DNA of 64,000 nucleotides from Microbacterium testaceum StLB037 (GCF_000202635.1 NC_015125.1:558001-622000), one strand, 5' to 3'; positions 1 through 11,105 are shown, numbered from the stretch's first letter. Numbers and translations are program-made. The notes: generated by a model from the sequence alone, not told the origin.

Positions 1-2
1 GC

Positions 3-1067
3 AACCTCGGCCGTCGCGTCCTCCGCGCACGGGTCCGCGACGCGTGGCAGCCCACGGCGGGGGCGCCGGAGGAGCGCTCGCGGTTCGTCGTCCCGCCCGG
101 CGAACGGCGGGGCGCTCCCCTCCCCCTGCTCCCTCGGCGCCGCGGCGAGATCCGCAGCGGCTTCGTGGTGGTGCGCGCCTCCGGCCCGCTCGGACTGGCC
201 GGACGGCAGGCGGTCGTCGACGCACCGGGACGGATCCGGGTCCTTCCCCCCTTCACCTCGCGTCGGCATCTGCCGTCCCGCCTCGCGCGGTTGCGCGAGC
301 TCGACGGCAACACGAGCCTGATGGTGCGCGGACAGGGGACCGAGTTCGACAGCTTGCGCGAGTACGTCCGCGGCGATGACGTCCGCTCGATCGACTGGCG
401 CGCGACGGCACGCGCCGGCACGACGATGCTGCGCACGTGGCGCCCCGAACGCGACCGGCATGTCGTCATCGTGATCGACACCGGCCGCACCGCGGCGGCG
501 CGCGTCGGAGACGGGGCCCGCCTGGACGCCGCCATGGAGGCGACCCTCCTCCTGTCCGCTCTCGCCGCCCGTGCGGGCGACCACGTGCACCTCGTGATGT
601 TCGACCGTGTCGCGCGCGCCCGCGTGACGAAGGTCGACGGCTCTCAGCTGCTGCCGGCCCTGGTCGACGCGATGGCTCCCGTCGAGCCGCAGCTGATCGA
701 CACGGACTGGGATGCCGCCTTCGCCCAGGTCCGTCAGCTCACGGTCCGCCCCGCCCTCGTCGTGCTGCTCACCGCGCACGACGACCCGGAAGCGGCTCGG
801 GGCTTCCTCGCCGCACTGCCCGCCGTGGCGGCGCGCTCCCGCCTGCTCGTCGCGACGGCCACCGACGGACCGGGCGAAGAACCGGAGCGGACGGATGCCG
901 CCTCCGTCTACGCGGCGGCCGCCATCGAGCGGGCGCGGCACGACGCCGACCGCGTCCGTGCCGCCGTGGTCCGCGCCGGCGGCGACGCCGTCTCCGCCTC
1001 CGCGGACGACCTGCCCCCGCTCGTCGCCGACCGCTACCTCGCGCTCAAGGCGGCCGGGCGGCTCTAG
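3..1067 (+). CDS. DUF58 domain-containing protein (5' end outside window)
   Basis: The reading frame is open from the left edge, so the N-terminus is missing; 354 residues are visible. The DUF58 signature is clear in the segment RGDDVRSIDWRATAR, followed by a von Willebrand A-like strand VIVIDTGRT. DUF58 proteins are usually encoded beside a MoxR AAA+ ATPase and membrane proteins of the SpoIIM and RDD families, and are thought to be chaperone-like or cell-envelope partners of MoxR. No MoxR gene lies in the window, but it would be expected just upstream. SpoIIM and RDD genes do occur here, about 8 kb downstream, separated from this gene by the ole and furA-katG operons. The exact biochemical role of the family is unknown. 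Confidence 0.9.
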   Translation, partial: NLGRRVLRARVRDAWQPTAGAPEERSRFVVPPGERRGAPLPLLPRRRGEIRSGFVVVRASGPLGLAGRQAVVDAPGRIRVLPPFTSRRHLPSRLARLRELDGNTSLMVRGQGTEFDSLREYVRGDDVRSIDWRATARAGTTMLRTWRPERDRHVVIVIDTGRTAAARVGDGARLDAAMEATLLLSALAARAGDHVHLVMFDRVARARVTKVDGSQLLPALVDAMAPVEPQLIDTDWDAAFAQVRQLTVRPALVVLLTAHDDPEAARGFLAALPAVAARSRLLVATATDGPGEEPERTDAASVYAAAAIERARHDADRVRAAVVRAGGDAVSASADDLPPLVADRYLALKAAGRL

Positions 1068-1192
1068 CACATCCAGGCCCCATGCAGCCGGGGACATACG
1101 TCGCGGCTTATCCTGGGGGGTACCCTTCGAGCCGACAGCGCGTTCCCTCCGCGCTCGGCTGCGCCGTCTACGCACAGGATGCGGGAGAACTC

Positions 1193-2215
1193 TTGCCAGG
1201 TAACGCCACCACGCACTTCGACGATGTGGCCCTCGTTTCGGTGGCGAGCGTCCTGCCCAGCCGCGTCACGACGTCGGACGACATCGAGGAGCGCCTGGCC
1301 CCGGCGCTGCAGCGCCTCAAGCTGAAGCCCGGCCTCCTGCGCCGCGTCGCGGGCGTCAACGAGCGCCGCAACTGGGCCGAGGGCGAGTCGTCCGACGAGG
1401 CCACGATCGCCGCCGGCAAGCAGGCACTCGCCGAAGCGGGCGTCGACCCCAGCGAGATCGGGTTGATCATCAACACCTCGGTGACGCGCAAGCACCTCGA
1501 GCCTTCGGTCGCCGTGCGTCTCCACCACGGTCTGGGTCTGCCCAGCTCGGCGATCAACTTCGACGTCGCCAACGCGTGCCTCGGCTTCATCAACGGCATG
1601 AGCCTCGCCGCCGGCATGATCCAGTCGGGCCAGGTCAAGTACGCCCTGATCGTCAACGGCGAGGATGCCGACGAGATCCAGGTCAACACGATCAACCGCC
1701 TCGTCCGCGAAGACCTCGACCGCGACGCCTTCATGCAGGAGTTCGCCTCGCTCACGCTGGGTTCCGGTGCCGCCGCGGCGGTCCTCGGGCGCGCGAGCGA
1801 CCACCCCGAGGGCCACCGGATCGTCGGCGGCGTGACGCGCGCGGCGACGCAGTTCTACGACCTCTGCGTCGGCAGCGTCGACGGCATGTTCACGGATGCC
1901 AAGGCCCTCCTCAAGGGCGGCCTCGACCTCGTCGTGTCGGCGTGGAAAGAGGCGAAGGGCGAATTCTCGTGGACCGGGATGGACCGCTACATCACGCACC
2001 AGGTCTCCTCCGTCCACACCTCCGCGATCGTCCGAGCCGCCAAGCTCGACCGCGACCGCGTGCCCGTGACCTACCCGCACCTGGGCAACGTGGGCCCGGC
2101 ATCCATCCCGATCACCCTCGCCGACGAGCAGAAGACGCTGCGTCGGGGTGATCGCGTCCTCCTGATGGGAGTGGGCTCCGGGCTGAACACCGGCATGCTG
2201 GAGCTGGCCTGGTGA
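1193..2215 (+). CDS. oleA: OleA, head-to-head acyl-CoA condensing thiolase-fold enzyme
   Basis: This 340-residue protein has the FabH/OleA thiolase fold. The nucleophilic Cys129 sits in NACLGF, a His follows in ITHQVSS, and an Asn in GNVGPASIP. OleA joins two fatty acyl-CoAs by a non-decarboxylative Claisen reaction to a beta-keto acid, the first step of long-chain olefin synthesis. I chose the TTG at 1193 because GGGAG stands 7 bases upstream and the next residues lead directly into the family N-terminus; no ATG or GTG fits better. The call as OleA rather than a generic KAS III rests on context: its stop overlaps the start of oleBC (GTGA), and oleD follows the same way. The 125-base upstream gap has possible -10 boxes (TATCCT near 1109, TACCCT near 1121) but no convincing -35. 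Confidence 0.9.
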   Translation: MPGNATTHFDDVALVSVASVLPSRVTTSDDIEERLAPALQRLKLKPGLLRRVAGVNERRNWAEGESSDEATIAAGKQALAEAGVDPSEIGLIINTSVTRKHLEPSVAVRLHHGLGLPSSAINFDVANACLGFINGMSLAAGMIQSGQVKYALIVNGEDADEIQVNTINRLVREDLDRDAFMQEFASLTLGSGAAAAVLGRASDHPEGHRIVGGVTRAATQFYDLCVGSVDGMFTDAKALLKGGLDLVVSAWKEAKGEFSWTGMDRYITHQVSSVHTSAIVRAAKLDRDRVPVTYPHLGNVGPASIPITLADEQKTLRRGDRVLLMGVGSGLNTGMLELAW

Positions 2216-4866
2216 GGGTCACCGACCTGAACGCGACCCTCCCGCCTGCGGGCCTCCCGGGTCTCGACCCCTCTCTGTCACGCCTCGTCGACGTTCCGGG
2301 GGCCGCCGCCGACGCCGGGGCCACCCGCACCTGGCACGTCCTCGACACCGGGACCGCCCTCTCCGAACGCGGCATCGAACCCGTCGGCACGATCGTCGCC
2401 GTGCACGGCAATCCGACGTGGTCGTACCTCTGGCGCGCGCTCGTGAACACCTCGCTGGAGCGCGCGGAGACCGGCCGCACGGCCTGGCGCGTCGTCGCGG
2501 TCGACCAGCTCGAGATGGGCTTCTCGGAGCGCTCGTCGCTGCGGCGGACGCTGGCTCAGCGCATCGCCGACCTCGAGGCGCTCGTCGGAGAGCTCGGCAT
2601 CCGGGGTCGGATCGTCACGATCGGGCACGACTGGGGTGGGCCCGTCTCTCTCGGCTGGGCCGTGGAGAACCGCGACCGCCTCGCCGCCGTGATCGCCCTG
2701 AACACCGCCGTCCATCACCCTGACGGCGCACCTCTCCCCTTCGCGCTGCGCGTCGCGACCGCGCGCGGCATGCTCGCCGCCGGTACCACCGGCACGACGG
2801 CGTTCCTCGACACCACCCTTGCGCTGGCCGACCTCGATCCGGCGGTGCGCTCCGCCTTCCGCGCGCCGTACGCCACGGTGGCCCGCCGCCGCGGGATCGG
2901 CGGCTTCGTCGCCGACATCCCCGCCACCGCCGCGGACGAGAGCACACCAGCGCTGCGGCGCATGTCGGCGGGGCTGCGCGAGCTCGAGGTGCCCGCGCTG
3001 TTCCTCCGCGGCCCGAAAGACCCCGTCTTCGGCGAGGGCCACCTCGACGACCTCACCGAGCGCCTGCCGCACGCCGACGTGCACCGCTTCGAGGGGGCCG
3101 GGCACCTGATCGCCGAGGAGCGGCCCTACGCCGACGTCGTCCTCGACTGGCTCGAGGAGAAGGGCGTGGCGACGGATGCCGCGACCCCCGGCTCCACGGA
3201 CGCGACCGCCGCAGACCTCGACGCCACCCCGCCCGCCATCGCCACCGGTCACCTCTGGGACGCCCTCGACGCGCGCCGCGACGACGACGACACCGCGGTG
3301 ATCGACATGACCACCACCCGCGACGGCGCCCCGCTCCGCGTCAGCTGGCGACAGCTGTCCACCCGCGTCGACGAGATCGCCGCGGGCCTGGATGCCTTCG
3401 GCGTCCGCGCGGGCGACCGCGTCTCGCTGCTCGTGCAACCCGGCCCCACGCTCACCGCCGCGCTGTATGCGTGCCTGCGCATCGGCGCGGTGGTCGTCGT
3501 GGCCGACCGGGGTCTCGGCATCCGGGGTCTGTCGCGGGCCGTGCGCGGGGCCGTACCCGACGTCGTCATCGGCGAGCTCGCCGGACTCGCCGCCGCCCGC
3601 GCCCTCGGCTGGCCCGGGCGTCGGATCTCGGCCACGGCCCTCCCCCTCGCCACGAGCCGCGCGCTCGGCGTCGAGGCGAGCCTGTCCGACCTCGCCCGCG
3701 CGGGCCGCGGCCACACCCTCCCGCCTGTGCCGGCGGCCGAGGCGGACGCGGCGGTGCTGTTCACCTCCGGGTCGACGGGACCGGCGAAGGGCGTCGTCTA
3801 CACGCACGCCCAGCTCACCGCGCTGCGCGACACCCTCGCCGCGCACTTCGGCGTCACGGCGGACACGGGCCTCGTCACCGGATTCGCCCCGTTCGCCCTG
3901 CTCGGACCGGCGCTCGGCACGCGGTCGGCGACGCCCGACATGGACGTCTCCGCTCCCCGCACCCTCACCGCCGAGGCGGTCGCGGCGGCCGTGCGCGCCT
4001 CGGACGCCCGCATCGTGTTCCTCTCGCCCGCGGCCGTGGCCAACGTGGTCGCCACCTCCGACGCTCTCGGCGACGACGACCGCGCCGCGCTCGAGCGCGT
4101 CGAGACGTTCCTCTCCACCGGCGCGCCCGTGAGCATCGACCTGCTGCGCCGCGCGCAGGAACTCATGCCGAACGCGGTCGCCCACACCCCGTACGGCATG
4201 ACGGAATGTCTGCTGGTCGCCGACGTCACGCTTCCCGAGATCGAGGAGGCCGCGGGAGATCGCGGCGTGTGCGTCGGCCGCCCGCTCGGCACCGGCCAGG
4301 TGCGCATCTCGGCCATCGACGCCGACGGTCGCGCGACCGGCGAGCCGACGACCGAAGCCGGGGTCACCGGCGAGATCGTCATCTCCGCCCCCCACCTCAA
4401 GCGCGGGTACTTCCGCCTCTACCTCACCGACCGCGAGGCCCGCCGCGGCCTCGCCGACCGCTGGCACCGCACCGGCGATGTCGGTCACCTCGACGCCGAG
4501 GGCCGCCTCTGGGTCGAAGGGCGCCTCCCCCACGTCATCACGACCGCCGAGGGTCCCGTGACCCCCGTCGGCATCGAACAGGATGCCGAGACCGTCGACA
4601 CCGTGTCGCGAGCCGCCGCCGTCGGGGTCGGACCCGTCGGCCGTCAGGTCGTCGTCGCCGTCGTCGAGGCCGGCGCGCGCCGCCCCGGTCTCGCCTCTCC
4701 CGAGCTGACGGACGCCGTCCGCGCAGCGACCGCGCAGCCGCTCGCCGCGGTGCTCGTCGCCCCGACGCTGCCGACCGACATCCGGCACAACTCCAAGATC
4801 GACCGCTCGCGCCTCGCGGCGTGGGCCGAACGTCTGCTCGCGGGCGAGAAGCCGACGGCCCCGTGA
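2212..4866 (+). CDS. oleBC: OleBC fusion: beta-lactone decarboxylase and beta-lactone synthetase
   Basis: This 884-residue protein has two enzyme halves. Residues 1 to about 320 form an alpha/beta hydrolase of the haloalkane-dehalogenase type, with HGNPTWSYLW and the nucleophile Asp140 in GHDWGG (OleB). Residues from about 345 to the end form an acyl-adenylate synthetase, with the P-loop FTSGSTGPAKG near residue 515, YGMTE, the HRTGDVG motif and a terminal NSKIDR lysine (OleC). In the known pathway OleC closes the beta-hydroxy acid to a beta-lactone and OleB decarboxylates it to a cis-olefin. Fused OleBC is established for actinobacteria such as Micrococcus luteus; in Gram-negatives the two are separate. 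The GTG start overlaps the oleA stop, and the stop overlaps oleD, so all three are probably translationally coupled. Confidence 0.92.
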   Translation: MRVTDLNATLPPAGLPGLDPSLSRLVDVPGAAADAGATRTWHVLDTGTALSERGIEPVGTIVAVHGNPTWSYLWRALVNTSLERAETGRTAWRVVAVDQLEMGFSERSSLRRTLAQRIADLEALVGELGIRGRIVTIGHDWGGPVSLGWAVENRDRLAAVIALNTAVHHPDGAPLPFALRVATARGMLAAGTTGTTAFLDTTLALADLDPAVRSAFRAPYATVARRRGIGGFVADIPATAADESTPALRRMSAGLRELEVPALFLRGPKDPVFGEGHLDDLTERLPHADVHRFEGAGHLIAEERPYADVVLDWLEEKGVATDAATPGSTDATAADLDATPPAIATGHLWDALDARRDDDDTAVIDMTTTRDGAPLRVSWRQLSTRVDEIAAGLDAFGVRAGDRVSLLVQPGPTLTAALYACLRIGAVVVVADRGLGIRGLSRAVRGAVPDVVIGELAGLAAARALGWPGRRISATALPLATSRALGVEASLSDLARAGRGHTLPPVPAAEADAAVLFTSGSTGPAKGVVYTHAQLTALRDTLAAHFGVTADTGLVTGFAPFALLGPALGTRSATPDMDVSAPRTLTAEAVAAAVRASDARIVFLSPAAVANVVATSDALGDDDRAALERVETFLSTGAPVSIDLLRRAQELMPNAVAHTPYGMTECLLVADVTLPEIEEAAGDRGVCVGRPLGTGQVRISAIDADGRATGEPTTEAGVTGEIVISAPHLKRGYFRLYLTDREARRGLADRWHRTGDVGHLDAEGRLWVEGRLPHVITTAEGPVTPVGIEQDAETVDTVSRAAAVGVGPVGRQVVVAVVEAGARRPGLASPELTDAVRAATAQPLAAVLVAPTLPTDIRHNSKIDRSRLAAWAERLLAGEKPTAP

Positions 4867-5822
4867 GGGTTCTCGCGACCGGCGCGTCCGGCTTCCTCGG
4901 CCGGGCCGTCGTCCGCGCCCTGCAGGACGCCGGGCACGAGGTCCGCACCCTGCAGCGCCGCGCGTCGGGCGTCGACAGCGCCGAGGATCGCCTCGGTTCG
5001 GTGACGGATCCGGATGCCGTGGCATCCGCCCTCGACGGGATCGACGGCGTGGTGCACCTCGCCGCCAAGGTGTCGCTCGCGGGGGATCCGGGGCAGTTCC
5101 ACGCGGTGAACGTCGAGGGGACGCGGACGCTCCTGGACGCCGCCGCCGCGGCGGGCGTCTCGCGCGTCGTGCACGTGTCGTCGCCGTCGGTCGCGCACGC
5201 GGGGCACGCCCTCGCCGGTGTGGGGGCGGAGCCCGCCGATCCGGACGCCGCACACGGCGAATACGCCCGCACCAAGGCCGAGGCCGAGCGGCTCGCGCTC
5301 TCCCGCGTCGGTGACGGCCTGGCGCTCGTGGCGATCCGCCCGCACCTCGTCTGGGGTCCGGGCGACACGCAGCTCATCGCGCGCGTCGTCGACCGCGCCC
5401 GCCGGGGACGGCTGCCGCTGCTGAACGGCGGAACGGCGCTCATCGATTCCACGTACGTCGACAACGCGGCATCCGGGATCGTCGCCGCCCTCGACCGCGT
5501 CGACGCCGTCAGCGGCCGTGCCTACGTGCTGACCAACGGCGAACCGCGTCCGGTCGGCGACCTGCTCGCCGGGATCTGCCGCGCCTCGGGCGTGACGCCG
5601 CCGCGGTTCAGCGTGCCCGCGGGGCTGGCCAAGGCCGCGGGGGCGCTCGTCGAGCGGGTGTGGGCCGTGCGTCCCGGCGAGGACGAGCCGCCGATGACTC
5701 GGTTCCTCGCCGAGCAGCTGTCGACAGCGCACTGGTTCGACCAGACCGAGATCCGCCGCGACCTCCGCTGGGCGCCGGCCGTGTCGCTGGACGAGGGCCT
5801 GCGCCGCCTCGCGCGGGCCTGA
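4863..5822 (+). CDS. oleD: OleD, NADPH-dependent 2-alkyl-3-ketoalkanoate reductase (extended SDR)
   Basis: This 319-residue extended short-chain dehydrogenase begins with the dinucleotide motif TGASGFLG at residues 6-13 and has a catalytic YARTK (YxxxK) motif. OleD reduces the beta-keto acid made by OleA to the beta-hydroxy acid used by the OleC half of OleBC. The GTG start overlaps the oleBC stop as GTGA. It ends the ole operon, and downstream lie two copies of an 82-base repeat and then the convergent katG gene. A 3-beta-hydroxysteroid dehydrogenase-like annotation is the usual generic alternative, but the operon supports OleD. Confidence 0.88.
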   Translation: MRVLATGASGFLGRAVVRALQDAGHEVRTLQRRASGVDSAEDRLGSVTDPDAVASALDGIDGVVHLAAKVSLAGDPGQFHAVNVEGTRTLLDAAAAAGVSRVVHVSSPSVAHAGHALAGVGAEPADPDAAHGEYARTKAEAERLALSRVGDGLALVAIRPHLVWGPGDTQLIARVVDRARRGRLPLLNGGTALIDSTYVDNAASGIVAALDRVDAVSGRAYVLTNGEPRPVGDLLAGICRASGVTPPRFSVPAGLAKAAGALVERVWAVRPGEDEPPMTRFLAEQLSTAHWFDQTEIRRDLRWAPAVSLDEGLRRLARA

Positions 5823-5844
5823 GCCGCGGCATCCGCCCGCCCCG

Positions 5845-5926
5845 CGTCCCACTTAACGCGGTGCGTGTCCCACAGATGGCGACCCCGCACGCCCCGCACC
5901 GACCACAAGTGGGACGAGGCCCCGCA
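5845..5926 (+). repeat. 82-base structured direct repeat, copy 1
   Basis: This is the first of two nearly identical 82-base units (one base differs). The unit can fold on itself: CGTCCCACTT at 5845-5854 pairs with AAGTGGGACG at 5907-5916, and inside that CGGTGCG at 5859-5865 pairs with CGCACCG at 5895-5901, leaving a loop of about 29 bases. It lies between the 3' ends of oleD and katG. I do not recognise a named family. A REP-like or MITE-like non-coding element is the most natural reading. Confidence 0.85.
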
Positions 5927-5947
5927 GACCCTCAGGCGGAGACCCCT

Positions 5948-6029
5948 CGTCCCACTTAACGCGGTGCGTGTCCCACAAATGGCGACCCCGCACGCCCCGC
6001 ACCGACCACAAGTGGGACGAGGCCCCGCA
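5948..6029 (+). repeat. 82-base structured direct repeat, copy 2
   Basis: This is the second copy of the element at 5845-5926, starting 103 bases after the first, with 21 unrelated bases between the two. The only difference I see is an A in place of a G near the middle (CACAAATGG against CACAGATGG). Both inverted-repeat arms are preserved, so the same two-part stem can form. Confidence 0.85.
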
Positions 6030-6037
6030 TGCACGCA

Positions 6038-6070
6038 GAAGGCCCGCCCCCAACGAGGGGACGGGCCTTC
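6038..6070 (-). terminator. Probable terminator hairpin downstream of katG
   Basis: GAAGGCCCG at 6038-6046 is complementary to CGGGCCTTC at 6062-6070, with additional C/G pairing inside and a short loop. It starts 14 bases after the katG stop on the reverse strand, where a terminator for furA-katG would sit. It could also serve transcripts arriving from the ole side. There is no clear T run, as is common in high-GC actinobacteria. Confidence 0.6.
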
Positions 6071-6083
6071 AGCGCGCCGCAGC

Positions 6084-8794
<2,711 letters not shown>

Positions 8795-8797
8795 GCC

Positions 8798-8822
8798 TTC
8801 ACTCTAGCTAATTTTGAGTGAA
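8798..8822 (-). promoter_or_regulatory. Candidate FurA operator upstream of furA-katG
   Basis: TTCACTC at 8798-8804 and GAGTGAA at 8816-8822 form a perfect 7-base inverted repeat around an 11-base AT-rich centre, an unusually AT-rich patch for this genome. It lies 4 bases from the furA start codon, where mycobacterial and Streptomyces FurA are known to bind. Assignment as the FurA box is inference from position and symmetry. Confidence 0.55.
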
Positions 8823-8868
8823 TCAAAAATGACACGCAGGGGAACGATCGAGAATCCCTCGGAATCTC

Positions 8869-9864
8869 TCAGCCCGCGGTGAGCGTGGGGGTCCCCGCCT
8901 CGTACTCGGTGAGATCGCCGGTCTCGCCCGACCGGGCGGCCCTCCCGCCGACCCACAGCATGTAGAAGAGGAACACCCCGAGCGCCGCCGCGCCGATCGC
9001 GATCTTCACCTGCCACGGCCATTCACGCGGCGTGACGAAACCCTCGACGATCCCCGACAGAGCGAGCGCGAAGACGAGCCCCACCGCGACCGTGGCCAGG
9101 GAACGCCCCTCGGCGGCCAGGGCCGCCGCGCGCGTGCGCCGACCGGGGGCGACCCAGGCCCAGAAGATGTGCAGCCCCGCGGCCCCCGCCACGAAGATCG
9201 CGGTGAGCTCGAGGAGCCCGTGCGGAAGGATGAACTGGAAGAACACGTCGGTCCGGTCGAAGGCGATCATGATCGCGGCCGACTGCCCGACCCCGATCGC
9301 GTTCTGCATCATCGCCATCAGCGGCCAGATGCCCGTGACCCCGAACAGCACGCACTGCGCCGCGATCCAGGCGTTGTTGGTCCACACCGAACCCGCGAAG
9401 ATCGCGTTGGGGTTCTCGCGGTAGTAGCTCACGAACTGCTCGTCGGCGTAGTTCTGCAGTTCGCTCCGGCTGCCGAGGGCGGCGACCGTCGCCGGGTCGC
9501 CCGAGATCCACAGGGCGACCATCGTGGAGACGACGATGAAACCGATCGCGACCGCCAGAGTCGTCCACCGCACGCGGTACAGCGCCGCCGGCAACTGGAG
9601 CAGGAAGAAGCGCGGCATCTGCTTGAGCACGTTCTCGCGCACGCCCGTGAGGCGCAGGCGCGTACGGGCCAGGAGGATCGAGACGTAGTCTCCCTGCGGC
9701 GTACGTCCGGCGGAGGTTTTGATATCGGCGAGATCAGCGGATGCCGCGCGGTACCGCGTGACGAGCTCGTCGACCTGGTCGCCGCTCAGACGTCGCGTGC
9801 GGCCCAGTTCGTCGAGGCGCGCCCACTCCTCGCGGCGGGCGGCCGTGAGGGCGTCGAGGTCCAT
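8869..9864 (-). CDS. SpoIIM-family (DUF95) membrane protein
   Basis: This 331-residue integral membrane protein has a cytoplasmic N-terminus of about 95 residues followed by five or six hydrophobic segments, matching the stage II sporulation protein M-like family found in non-sporulating actinobacteria. In those genomes it is usually next to RDD, DUF58 and MoxR genes; here the RDD gene is divergent and only 16 bases away. The function is unknown outside Bacillus. The ATG at 9862-9864 is preceded by TACAGT with a 7-base spacer, so the mRNA is probably leaderless. Confidence 0.85.
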   Translation of the reverse strand: MDLDALTAARREEWARLDELGRTRRLSGDQVDELVTRYRAASADLADIKTSAGRTPQGDYVSILLARTRLRLTGVRENVLKQMPRFFLLQLPAALYRVRWTTLAVAIGFIVVSTMVALWISGDPATVAALGSRSELQNYADEQFVSYYRENPNAIFAGSVWTNNAWIAAQCVLFGVTGIWPLMAMMQNAIGVGQSAAIMIAFDRTDVFFQFILPHGLLELTAIFVAGAAGLHIFWAWVAPGRRTRAAALAAEGRSLATVAVGLVFALALSGIVEGFVTPREWPWQVKIAIGAAALGVFLFYMLWVGGRAARSGETGDLTEYEAGTPTLTAG

Positions 9865-9871
9865 GTGATCA

Positions 9872-9877
9872 ACTGTA
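9872..9877 (-). promoter_or_regulatory. -10 box of the SpoIIM-family gene (leaderless)
   Basis: On the reverse strand this is TACAGT, fitting TANNNT, with 7 bases to the ATG. The divergent RDD start codon at 9881 lies only 4 bases beyond the box, so promoter elements of each gene must sit inside the other's coding sequence. Confidence 0.5.
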
Positions 9878-9880
9878 CGC

Positions 9881-10735
9881 ATGGCTTCGTCCGCGGCATC
9901 CCCCCGATCCGAGGTGCGCACGCCCGCGGCGCGCGGTGTCACGCTCATCGACATCGCGTCCGAGGAGATCCTGACCGGTGAGGCGGTCGCCCTCGACGTC
10001 CAGCCCCTCGGTTTCTTCCTGCGTGCTCTCGGCTGCCTGATCGACATGGTGGTCGGCGTCGTGCTGCTGATCGGCGGGGGTCTCCTGCTCGTGACGATGG
10101 CGGCATCCGGGGCCCTTCCCGACAGCGCGCTGCGGATCGGGATCATCACCCTGATCGTGCTGGTCATGGTGGTCCTCCCCACCACCGTCGAGACCCTGTC
10201 ACGCGGACGCAGCCTCGGTCGCCTCGCCGTCGGAGGACGCATCGTCCGCGTCGACGGCGGAGCGGCGGGCTTCCGTGCCGCGCTGATCCGCGCCCTCGTC
10301 GGCGTGCTCGAGCTGTGGCTGACCCTCGGCGGCATCGCCGCGGTCGTGGGCATGTTCACGCCGCGCGCTCAGCGCCTCGGCGACCTCGTCGCGGGCACCG
10401 CGAGCGAACGGACGCGCACGCGTCCCCTCCCTCCGCCGGCGCCGGGGCTGCCCCCGGGCTGGGAATCGTGGGCACAGGTCGCCGACGTGTCGCGTCTGCC
10501 GGATCGGCTCGCCGCGCGCGTGTCGCAGTTCGTGCGTGGAGCGGAGCTTCTCGACCCGGCCGCACGCGTGCGGATCGCCGGGTCTCTGGCCGACGCCGTG
10601 GCCCCGTTCGTGTCGCCGCGCCCCCCGGCGGATCCCGAAGCCTTCGTGCGGGCGGTCGCCTCCGTGCGACGGGATCGGGAGTACCGCGCGCTCGTGATCG
10701 AACGGGAGCGCGCAGCGAGCCTCACCGGCCGCTGA
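9881..10735 (+). CDS. RDD-family membrane protein
   Basis: This 284-residue protein has an RDD domain at about residues 40-165: the Arg and Asp of GFFLRALGCLIDMVV open the first membrane helix, and three further hydrophobic segments follow. A proline-rich linker leads to a soluble C-terminus of about 110 residues. RDD proteins are membrane proteins of unclear, possibly transport-related, function. The ATG at 9881 leaves only 16 bases to the divergent SpoIIM-family start. An in-frame GTG at 9914 is an alternative start with no better ribosome site. It is convergent with DUF3499, 6 bases away. Confidence 0.83.
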   Translation: MASSAASPRSEVRTPAARGVTLIDIASEEILTGEAVALDVQPLGFFLRALGCLIDMVVGVVLLIGGGLLLVTMAASGALPDSALRIGIITLIVLVMVVLPTTVETLSRGRSLGRLAVGGRIVRVDGGAAGFRAALIRALVGVLELWLTLGGIAAVVGMFTPRAQRLGDLVAGTASERTRTRPLPPPAPGLPPGWESWAQVADVSRLPDRLAARVSQFVRGAELLDPAARVRIAGSLADAVAPFVSPRPPADPEAFVRAVASVRRDREYRALVIERERAASLTGR

Positions 10736-10741
10736 CGCCTC

Positions 10742-10948
10742 TCAGGCGCGCAGCGTCTCGTGCCGGACGACCACCCAGCCGCGCGGCACCGACAGGCGGT
10801 CGGCGTGGATGGCGCAGAGGTCGTGCGCGTGCGGATCGTCGACACGGCCCAGGGGGCCCAGGGCCGCCATCTGGTCGCCGTAGTCGTAGGTGAGGGTGCT
10901 CATCGCCTCGCGGGCGCATCCCACCTTCGAGCAGAGTCTGTCGCGCAT
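10742..10948 (-). CDS. DUF3499 family protein
   Basis: This is a 68-residue protein of the actinobacterial DUF3499 family, recognisable by RLCSKVGC, the segment LTYDYGDQMAALGPLG and DLCAIHADRL. Cys6, Cys11 and the Cys of DLCAIH could bind a metal in a small zinc-ribbon-like fold; this is inference. The gene belongs to the conserved whiB2 neighbourhood, where in Mycobacterium tuberculosis DUF3499, a PF06262 gene and whiB2 are adjacent. The ATG has TAACGT 8 bases upstream on its strand, suggesting a leaderless mRNA. Confidence 0.9.
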   Translation of the reverse strand: MRDRLCSKVGCAREAMSTLTYDYGDQMAALGPLGRVDDPHAHDLCAIHADRLSVPRGWVVVRHETLRA

Positions 10949-11105
10949 CGCGGGCTACGTTAGTCCGCCCGTCCCTCGCCGCTCGCGCGCCGCGCCGCGT
11001 TCCCCGCGCTCGGCCGCCCGTGCGCGCCCCGCGCCCCGAGCCCGCACACCGTGGCCGACGCTCCGCACCCCGGGGCCCCAGACCCGCGTGCCCCGCGCCG
11101 CGCGA

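Noticed and set aside
2278..5253. A 991-codon open frame on the reverse strand opposite oleBC and oleD
   Set aside because: Its translation is low-complexity Arg/Gly/Asp-rich, with no domain. It mirrors high-GC codon usage of the real genes on the forward strand.
5845..6029. The two 82-base repeats as a CRISPR array
   Set aside because: There are only two units, each 82 bases long with one 21-base gap, and no cas genes are nearby.
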